A stretch of 5,350 nt of DNA from Gammaproteobacteria bacterium (GTDB lineage Bacteria; Pseudomonadota; Gammaproteobacteria; Eutrophobiales; Eutrophobiaceae): assembly GCA_009843675.1 (NCBI GenBank), contig VYCZ01000186.1, positions 1-5,350 on the forward strand, read 5' to 3'. The notes under the pieces were generated by a model that saw only the letters and a list, made by a program, of their open reading frames with translations, had not been told where the DNA came from and ran no database searches. A program made the translations under genes and the position numbers. Positions 1-3,402 of this stretch are shown here, in pieces; position 1 is the first letter of the stretch, and the number at the start of each line of letters is the position of its first letter.

Positions 1-117
1 CCCAAATACCCATCCGTAGGCTGGAAAGATTGGAAGAGACATATTGATAAGTTTATTCGCGCATTCGACCAAATTGCTGAACAAAGCTGGAAAAATCAGG
101 AACAGCAGTCTGTATGA
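1..117 (+). CDS. 3' end of an unrecognised gene (partial, runs in from the left edge)
   Basis: Frame 1 is open from the first base and ends at TGA 115-117, giving 38 C-terminal residues. They are rich in charged and aromatic residues (WKDWKRHID, then FIRAFDQIAEQSW) and predicted to be mostly helical. No family is recognised from so short a piece. The stop overlaps the next start codon as ATGA (114-117), a typical operon junction, so the gene was probably co-transcribed with the AlbA_2-type gene whose start follows. Genes next to AlbA_2/RecG-like proteins are often defence or restriction related, but that is only context. The reading is supported by the overlap and by sensible amino-acid composition, not by homology. 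Confidence 0.5.
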   Translation, partial: PKYPSVGWKDWKRHIDKFIRAFDQIAEQSWKNQEQQSV

Positions 118-197
118 ATGAGGGGCAGCACGCTGAATGGAAACCTTCTTGGCGTGATGAATATCTGGAAGGGAGCGCTGAACCGGTTTATCATTGA
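114..197 (+). pseudogene. N-terminal remnant of an AlbA_2 / RecG-like putative DNA-binding protein
   Basis: ATG at 114 opens a 27-codon frame. Its first 18 residues (MNEGQHAEWKPSWRDEYL) match, from memory, the usual start of proteins with the AlbA_2 putative DNA-binding domain, often annotated as RecG-like or transcriptional regulators. In that family the sequence continues with a segment like KWICGFANAQGG. Here it changes abruptly to EGSAEPVYH and stops at 195-197. Full-length members have several hundred residues, so this is a 5' stub left by a deletion or recombination near position 168. The ATGA overlap with the preceding gene looks native. The family call rests on a short but distinctive motif; the truncation is directly visible. 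Confidence 0.55.
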
Positions 198-447
198 GGT
201 TGAGGACCGGCTGACTGAGTATGTGTAACCGGCGATTTACACAGAAATCTTTACAGTCCCGGACATAGACTTCCCCATAGACGATCTGCTTATCTCCGTC
301 GAACTTCTTAAATTCAACGATCTTCTCTTTCCTTTTTGGATACGTCGATAGCCATACATCCAGTATATAACCATCACTTCAGGAATGAATGTCAAATCCT
401 TTTGCAATTAGCTGCACAACCTGGGTTTTTAATACCCCTTAACTTTA
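198..447. other. Non-coding or degenerate stretch between the AlbA_2 stub and the minus-strand gene array
   Basis: No intact gene is visible on either strand. Two things can be seen. One is a minus-strand stretch with phage-protease-like residues, listed separately. The other is a weak inverted repeat around 424-438 (GGGT...ACCC), just beyond the stop of the exported 100-aa protein. The repeat has only a four-base outer stem and no following T-run in the minus direction, so I do not call it a terminator. The region is best read as a scar where pieces of unrelated genes meet. Confidence 0.4.
241..378 (-). pseudogene. Possible fragment of a phage XkdF-type prohead protease gene
   Basis: Read on the minus strand this frame is open from just after a TGA at 379-381. 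Around 310-256 it gives FKKFDGDKQIVYGEVYV. The IVYGEVY core preceded by a charged stretch resembles the N-terminal region of XkdF-like phage serine proteases, where it is usually followed by PD.. and DG(D/E)FM(T). Here the following residues are RDCKDFC, which only loosely keep the pattern, and the frame has no credible start codon or ribosome-binding site. The frame stays open to the window edge, but that part lies opposite a + strand coding frame and may be a shadow. If the match is real, this is prophage debris. The assignment is from memory of the motif and is tentative. Confidence 0.27.
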
Positions 448-750
448 TCAGGGAGATCCGCTTCCATACCCTGTTTTAGGAGTACAAAGAAAAGAAACAA
501 CGCCATCTTCAATCCATTCTGTCGCCCACTCATTTATCTCTCCATTTCTGGTAGTACATGCTCGATATGCTACTCCAAAGGTATGGCGTTCATTCGCATA
601 ATTGGCATCCGTTTTCACCCAAATATAAATCTTTGGAAGAAGATCACTTTTATCAACCGGGGAAATATAGATAGCCCTTGGCAGTTCTTCAGCATGGGCA
701 CCAAAAACAACCAAACACCATGCAACCAACACTCTAATCAGCATCTTCAT
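448..750 (-). CDS. Small Sec-exported protein of unknown function, 100 aa
   Basis: The start chosen is the ATG at 750-748, which overlaps the stop of the upstream truncated toxin as ATGA. An in-frame ATG five codons earlier (765) lies inside the toxin frame and would put polar residues before the signal peptide. Residues 1-20 form a clear signal peptide: MKM, then a hydrophobic core (LIRVLVAWCLVVFG), then AHA with probable cleavage before EELP. The mature ~80 residues contain two cysteines (in RACTT and FLCTP), compatible with a periplasmic disulfide, and several tryptophans. The C-terminus ends GYGSGSP. No family is recognised. It is the last gene of the minus-strand array, in a position where only the toxin's 3' part would be expected. 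Its signal peptide and first mature residues resemble those of the outer-membrane protein at 2339-3178. Confidence 0.6.
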   Translation of the reverse strand: MKMLIRVLVAWCLVVFGAHAEELPRAIYISPVDKSDLLPKIYIWVKTDANYANERHTFGVAYRACTTRNGEINEWATEWIEDGVVSFLCTPKTGYGSGSP

Positions 751-944
751 TCCAGTATTTCCCATATATCAGGATCATAGTATTCAGGCACCACTCGCCC
801 TCTTTCCGGCATATCTTTCAAACTGTCACCACGGTCAATCCACTTATTCACCCAGCGTTCGGCATTAACGGGATGATCTTCGGCAATGTATTCGAGAATT
901 TGTTGTAATCGGTATCTTGCCCGGCGTGTCCAGACAACCTTCAC
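747..944 (-). pseudogene. C-terminally truncated ParE/RelE-family toxin, 65 aa
   Basis: ParE/RelE toxins are small basic proteins that act on gyrase or cleave ribosome-bound mRNA, and are neutralised by a cognate antitoxin. The sequence starts MKVVWTRRARYRL, continues with the helix QQILEYIAEDHPVNAERWV, and reaches PERGRVVPEYYDPDIWEILE, all in the order and spacing of the family. Relatives then continue with a strand like NYRIIYRV and end near 90-100 aa. Here the frame stops directly after WEILE, so the C-terminal strands and residues usually needed for activity are missing. The start is GTG, overlapping the antitoxin stop as GTGA (944-941), which is the normal antitoxin-toxin junction. The stop overlaps the start of the exported protein. 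The truncated product is probably non-toxic; inactivity is inferred, truncation is seen. Confidence 0.75.
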
Positions 945-1135
945 GTCTTATTGATGCCCAACTGTCGGCGCAATTCAGCACTACCGACCACCTGATTTGC
1001 CTCACTCTCAGCCAGTCCTGCTTCTATGTCATACCGTATTTGCAACGTATACAGCAGCTTTTCCCATGACGTATCATCCGGAAGATCGTCAATCAGTCGA
1101 TGAGCGGTTTGTTTAATCTCTTGTTTTAGCTGCAT
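941..1135 (-). CDS. Antitoxin of a ParE/RelE-type TA module, 64 aa
   Basis: This small acidic protein has the pattern LID-LPD-W-Y-L-R-I-G-A-EA, typical of short antitoxins found directly upstream of ParE/RelE-type toxins. LID at residues 14-16, LPD at 18-20, W24, Y29, R34, I37 and G40 are the recognisable positions. It aligns without gaps, at an offset of three, to the 59-aa antitoxin at 2163-2342, with 16 identical positions between residues 11 and 59. The C-terminal half would be expected to bind the toxin. It overlaps the toxin start by four bases (GTGA), which couples their translation, and overlaps the 48-aa gene upstream by 23 bases. Because the partner toxin is truncated, the antitoxin may now be free of its partner or may act only as an autoregulator or against related toxins elsewhere. 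Confidence 0.75.
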   Translation of the reverse strand: MQLKQEIKQTAHRLIDDLPDDTSWEKLLYTLQIRYDIEAGLAESEANQVVGSAELRRQLGINKT

Positions 1136-1259
1136 GGCAATGCTCTGTGACAGTTTTTATCAGCATGTCGATGTCCTCCAGATCGCCTACTATATCTACC
1201 ACCCCATCAGTATGGTGAACATAATAGCCTTCAACTGTACTGGTACTGTCGTCATAGCC
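1113..1259 (-). CDS. Hypothetical small protein, 48 aa
   Basis: I chose the ATG at 1259, giving a protein that starts MGYDDSTSTVEGYYVHH. It overlaps the end of the membrane-protein gene by eight bases and the antitoxin start by 23 bases. A GTG at 1301 would extend it by 14 residues deep into the upstream gene and is less likely. The composition is acidic with a DGVVDIVGDLEDIDML segment, predicted as strand-turn-helix, and a His/Cys pair near the end (EHCHAAK). No family is recognised. No good Shine-Dalgarno is visible, so expression would rely on coupling to the upstream gene. The frame could also be a remnant of a longer gene. Confidence 0.4.
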   Translation of the reverse strand, partial: GYDDSTSTVEGYYVHHTDGVVDIVGDLEDIDMLIKTVTEHCHAAKTRD

Positions 1260-1548
1260 CATTTTTGATTTTCTCCAGCTCATCCAGATATTCTTGCCCA
1301 CTCAACCCTTTCAAACGAGCAGTATTTTCTTCTCTCCTCTGCTTAGCTCCCGGAGCATTATACTCCTTGATGAAACCCAACAGGCCCAAACCAAGAGCAC
1401 CCAAAATGGCGTAGAAGAAATACTTCCACAACGGGTCAGTAAACACCCATTTCACGGTAGCCGCACCCAACAGGATCAAATCCAAAAACAGGTACGGAGT
1501 AAATATCAAAACAATGGCGATCAATATCAACCAGAGAACAAGTTTCAT
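1252..1548 (-). CDS. Small integral membrane protein with two TM segments, 98 aa
   Basis: The start is fixed by a strong Shine-Dalgarno (AGGAGG) five bases before ATG 1548. A longer TTG-initiated reading from 1602 would ignore it. The first ~30 residues are almost entirely hydrophobic (LVLWLILIAIVLIFTPYLFL), followed by a second membrane segment around residues 43-60 (FFYAILGALGLGLLGF). After that comes a charged, soluble C-terminus (EYNAPGAKQRREENTARL, ending DELEKIKNGL), predicted as a helix. No family is recognised, and the layout (two TMs plus short basic/acidic tail) is not diagnostic. A promoter-like element lies just upstream, so it may start a transcript carrying the four genes behind it. 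Holin-like or defence-related roles are conceivable but unsupported. Confidence 0.65.
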   Translation of the reverse strand: MKLVLWLILIAIVLIFTPYLFLDLILLGAATVKWVFTDPLWKYFFYAILGALGLGLLGFIKEYNAPGAKQRREENTARLKGLSGQEYLDELEKIKNGL

Positions 1549-1553
1549 TTCTT

Positions 1554-1559
1554 CCTCCT
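1554..1559 (-). promoter_or_regulatory. Strong ribosome-binding site that decides the membrane-protein start
   Basis: AGGAGG on the minus strand, five bases before ATG 1548 (AGGAGGAAGAAATG). It is the only near-consensus Shine-Dalgarno in the minus array and favours the 98-aa reading over the longer TTG-initiated one. Confidence 0.75.
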
Positions 1560-1575
1560 TCTCTTGTCTTGGGGC

Positions 1576-1602
1576 ATTATAATAGGGTTTGTACGAACTC
1601 AA
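1576..1602 (-). promoter_or_regulatory. Candidate sigma-70 promoter for the membrane-protein gene and the genes after it
   Basis: On the minus strand a perfect -10 box TATAAT lies at 1581-1576, with TTGAGT at 1602-1597 as a possible -35. The spacer is 15 bases, shorter than the usual 17, so the -35 match is weak. The predicted start would be near 1569, leaving a leader of about 20 bases that contains the strong ribosome-binding site. The element overlaps the stop codon of the 79-aa gene. It is a sequence match only. Confidence 0.45.
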
Positions 1603-1838
1603 TCAGAAACAACTTTGACATACGACCAGCCACCCGAAGTACTACGTGGCTTTAATGGCGTTTGGTCTGAAATTTTGACGAGCTTAGATACAGGAATCTG
1701 CTCTTCAAACTGTTCGACATCCACGACTGAGATAAGATTGATACATGTTTTGCCATCAACTTCCGTGTAAATTTCCTTCTCGCTTGGCTGATGTTTTTGC
1801 ATATGAGCATTCAACTCTGCTCGCCGAGCAGACGCCAT
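1599..1838 (-). CDS. Hypothetical protein, 79 aa
   Basis: This is the first gene of the minus-strand array, from ATG 1838 to TGA 1601-1599. The product is hydrophilic: a basic N-terminus (MASARRAELNAHMQKHQPSE), a central segment with EVDGKTCINLISVVDVEQF, and a C-terminal GGWSYVKVVSD. It has no signal peptide or membrane segment, and no family is recognised. No clear ribosome-binding site precedes 1838, and an internal ATG at 1802 is an alternative start. The coding region near the start contains a 7-bp inverted repeat with a 1-bp centre (CTGCTCGCCGAGCAG, around 1818-1832). It is separated from the next gene by about 50 bases that hold a promoter-like element, so the two may be transcribed separately. 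It could be a real small gene or a fragment. Confidence 0.45.
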   Translation of the reverse strand: MASARRAELNAHMQKHQPSEKEIYTEVDGKTCINLISVVDVEQFEEQIPVSKLVKISDQTPLKPRSTSGGWSYVKVVSD

Positions 1839-2162
1839 TTAAGTACAGTGCAAAGTTCATCATTGAAATTCAACTATTGATTAAATAGTATGGTATCTAT
1901 CCATATGCGTGTGCTGTGGTCAGGTCTTTGACTTTTTATGGCGGTCGTTGAAGTCAAAAAAGTCTATCATACGGCCTGACCCATGTCCCCTGCTCTGGCA
2001 CTACCGGGCTGGTACGGCTTGTTTGTTTTGCTATATTATGATTATTACCCCTCTAACAACGGTGTCTATATCAGTCAGATTATTGTAACTAACAGTATGC
2101 CACTCAAGCATGTTGGAGAATAACGGGTACAGCCCCGATAACTGATATTCAGAAAATCGGAT
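1839..2162. other. Divergent intergenic region between the minus-strand array and the plus-strand antitoxin
   Basis: No credible coding frame lies here. It must hold the control signals for the 79-aa gene (minus) and the antitoxin at 2163 (plus), since both point away from it. It contains the nested palindrome described separately and an AT-rich stretch near 2019-2045 with TATATTATGATTATTA, which offers -10-like hexamers but no well-spaced -35. No good Shine-Dalgarno precedes ATG 2163. A TAA at 2139-2141 in that frame limits how far upstream the antitoxin could start. No convincing terminator is seen. Confidence 0.5.
1918..1981. repeat. Nested imperfect palindrome (outer arms GGTCAGG / CCTGACC)
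   Basis: Outer arms GGTCAGG (1918-1924) and CCTGACC (1975-1981) are perfect 7-bp complements. Inside them TTTGACTT (1927-1934) pairs with AAGTCAAA (1951-1958) around a 16-base loop. GACTTTTT (1930-1937) can alternatively pair with AAAAAGTC (1957-1964). The element lies between divergent genes and could be a repeated extragenic palindrome, a miniature element or an operator for TA autoregulation. The sequence alone does not decide. Confidence 0.5.
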
Positions 2163-2342
2163 ATGGCGACCCCCAAAGAAGTAACTGAACAGTTAATCGA
2201 TTGCTTGCCCGACCATGCTGGTTGGGATGAGATCATGTATGAGTTGTACGTACGAAGCAAGATCAAAGAAGGCATGGCCGACATTGAGGCTGGACGTACA
2301 TTCCCACATGGAGAAGTGAAGGCAAAGTTTCTGAATCGATGA
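2163..2342 (+). CDS. Antitoxin of a ParE/RelE-type TA module, 59 aa
   Basis: The protein starts MATPKEVTEQLIDCLPD and carries the LID-LPD-W-Y-L-R-I-G-A-EA pattern, with W21, Y26, R31, I34, G37 and a C-terminal HGEVKAKF. This is the pattern of short antitoxins that precede ParE/RelE toxins. It is clearly homologous to the 64-aa antitoxin on the opposite strand (16 identities in an ungapped alignment). ATG 2163 is the first ATG after an in-frame TAA, though no good ribosome-binding site is seen. Its stop overlaps the next start as ATGA (2339-2342), where a toxin gene would normally begin. Instead the following gene encodes an outer-membrane protein. The antitoxin therefore appears orphaned here, and it would act, if at all, on a toxin encoded elsewhere or as a regulator of its own operon. 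Confidence 0.75.
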   Translation: MATPKEVTEQLIDCLPDHAGWDEIMYELYVRSKIKEGMADIEAGRTFPHGEVKAKFLNR

Positions 2343-3178
2343 AAATCCAATGGGCTGCGAAGGTTCGTCTGCTGGTCCTTTGTTGCCTAATCGTCTGCAG
2401 CATGCCGGCAAACAGCGAGGAGTTGCCCGAGAACAGGGCTTATTTTAGCTTCGGCCTGGGCGCCGTCTTTCCTGAGGGAACCCGTTTCACCGATAGCGGG
2501 TGGGCGGATTCCGGTATCGCAAAACTTTACGGCAGTCCTGATATTTTCACGGATGGTGATTTTGATACCGGCATCGAGTGGCGGGCAGGGATGGGATACC
2601 GGTTCACTCCCGCCTTGCGCGCGCAGGTGGAATTCGGCATGGCCAACGGCCTTGACTACCGTGGTAATGCGAACTATCACAGATCGGGGGCGCGCCAGCC
2701 GTCAGAAGCGGAACTGGATACGCGGCAGTTCCTGCTTGCCGGGTTCTACGATTTTCCGTCGTGGGAAGTCGGTGGTAATCTGCGCGTACAGCCCTACCTG
2801 GGAGCCGGCGCCGGCATCACCGACTATGACCTGGAAGACTTTGTTCAACGGTTCCCCGCTCCCGATAGTCCGCTCGGTTATCTGCGCCGGGGCGCCAATG
2901 GTGAAATCCCATTGACCCGCCTTCCGCCTGGAAGCGGGCAGGAATTTACCTGGATGGTGACCGCGGGCGTGGTCATACCGGTGACGAAACGCACTCGTCT
3001 CGACTTGAGCTACCGCTATACGGACGCAGGGGAAATAACAACCGACATGGGCGACATCACCATTGAACGATACCGGCAGGATGGCAGCCGCAGGGAAGAC
3101 CTGCTTGTCGAGATCGACAAAACCGTGGCCGACCTGAAAACCCACGGCCTGCTGGCCACGTTCCGGTTCGACTTCTGA
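2339..3178 (+). CDS. Outer-membrane beta-barrel protein, 279 aa
   Basis: Residues 1-26 form a signal peptide: basic start, hydrophobic core LLVLCCLIVC, probable cleavage after PANS. The mature part shows about eight amphipathic strands: AYFSFGLGAVFP (34-45), GIEWRAGMGYRF (78-89), LRAQVEFGMA (93-102), RQFLLAGFYDF (129-139), VQPYLGAGAGITDY (150-163), TWMVTAGVVIPV (204-215), TRLDLSYRYTDAG (219-231) and the final LLATFRFDF. The last residue is phenylalanine, as in the Bam recognition signal of outer-membrane proteins. Length and strand number fit the small OMP_b-brl / opacity-like porin family; function is unknown. Extracellular loops are long, notably 164-203 and 232-268. There is no lipobox. 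The start overlaps the antitoxin stop (ATGA). The first ten residues (MKIQWAAKVR) share M, K, W and R positions with the truncated toxin's MKVVWTRRAR, so the n-region may derive from a toxin start. Confidence 0.82.
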   Translation: MKIQWAAKVRLLVLCCLIVCSMPANSEELPENRAYFSFGLGAVFPEGTRFTDSGWADSGIAKLYGSPDIFTDGDFDTGIEWRAGMGYRFTPALRAQVEFGMANGLDYRGNANYHRSGARQPSEAELDTRQFLLAGFYDFPSWEVGGNLRVQPYLGAGAGITDYDLEDFVQRFPAPDSPLGYLRRGANGEIPLTRLPPGSGQEFTWMVTAGVVIPVTKRTRLDLSYRYTDAGEITTDMGDITIERYRQDGSRREDLLVEIDKTVADLKTHGLLATFRFDF

Positions 3179-3196
3179 CCTGCAAAAAAGCCATAA

Positions 3197-3241
3197 GGCC
3201 AAGTCTTTGATTTTAATATGGTTAAACGCGGCAATCTATGA
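3197..3241 (+). pseudogene. C-terminal remnant of a probable antitoxin upstream of the PIN gene
   Basis: After a TAA at 3194-3196 the frame reads GQVFDFNMVKRGNL and ends at TGA 3239-3241. That stop overlaps the PIN start codon as ATGA, exactly the junction expected between a PIN toxin and its upstream antitoxin. No start codon and no N-terminal part survive; the outer-membrane protein gene ends only 18 bases before it. I read it as the tail of a lost antitoxin. This is inferred from position and overlap, since the piece is too short for a homology claim. Confidence 0.4.
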
Positions 3242-3402
3242 AAACACTACGGATTTACTTTGACACCTCGGTTATCGGGAGTTGCTTCGACCCTGAATTT
3301 CAAGAATGGTCTGAAGCACTGATGGATGATTTTCTGCGGCGCTGGTACGCTGTCAGAAAAAGAGAACAATGTGGCAACTTAATCCTGGCGGCAGGACAAT
3401 GA
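3238..3402 (+). pseudogene. Truncated PIN-domain toxin (VapC-like), N-terminal third only
   Basis: PIN-domain toxins are metal-dependent ribonucleases with three or four conserved acidic residues spread over ~130-150 aa. The frame starts MKTLRIYFDTSVIGSCFD, with the hallmark first catalytic Asp (D9) in the YFDTSVIG strand, and continues EFQEWSEALMDDF, a familiar continuation in this subfamily. From about residue 33 the sequence (RRWYAVRKREQCGNLILAAGQ) no longer looks like a PIN domain, and it ends at residue 54. The other catalytic acids are absent, so the product cannot be an active nuclease. Its stop overlaps the start of the spondin gene as ATGA. The foreign tail of ~20 codons is probably the former upstream sequence of that gene read in the PIN frame. 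Confidence 0.65.

Noticed and set aside
118..228. 36-codon plus-strand frame starting at ATG 118
   Set aside because: It overlaps the AlbA_2-like stub in another frame, has no ribosome-binding site, and shows no recognisable features.
424..438. Rho-independent terminator after the minus-strand array
   Set aside because: The inverted repeat has only four outer base pairs, an interrupted stem, and no U-tract in the direction of transcription.
448..765. Start of the 100-aa exported protein at the earlier ATG (765)
   Set aside because: It would add MGNTG in front of the signal peptide and lie inside the toxin frame; the ATG at 750 makes the usual 4-nt overlap and a standard signal peptide.
1294..1770. 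158-codon plus-strand open frame
   Set aside because: It runs opposite the 98-aa membrane-protein gene, which has a clear ribosome-binding site and membrane segments, and the 79-aa gene. Its own product is Ser/Thr/Gln-rich without recognisable features.
2387..2420. Lipoprotein signal (lipobox) in the outer-membrane protein leader
   Set aside because: The cysteines are preceded by LVL or LIV rather than a small residue at -1, so signal peptidase II cleavage is unlikely.
3221..3240. Integron attC-like core (GTTAAAC) suggesting a gene-cassette array of TA modules
   Set aside because: A single 7-base match to the GTTRRRY core is expected by chance. No paired R'/L' boxes or ~60-base imperfect palindrome surround it, and the genes overlap each other instead of sitting in spaced cassettes.
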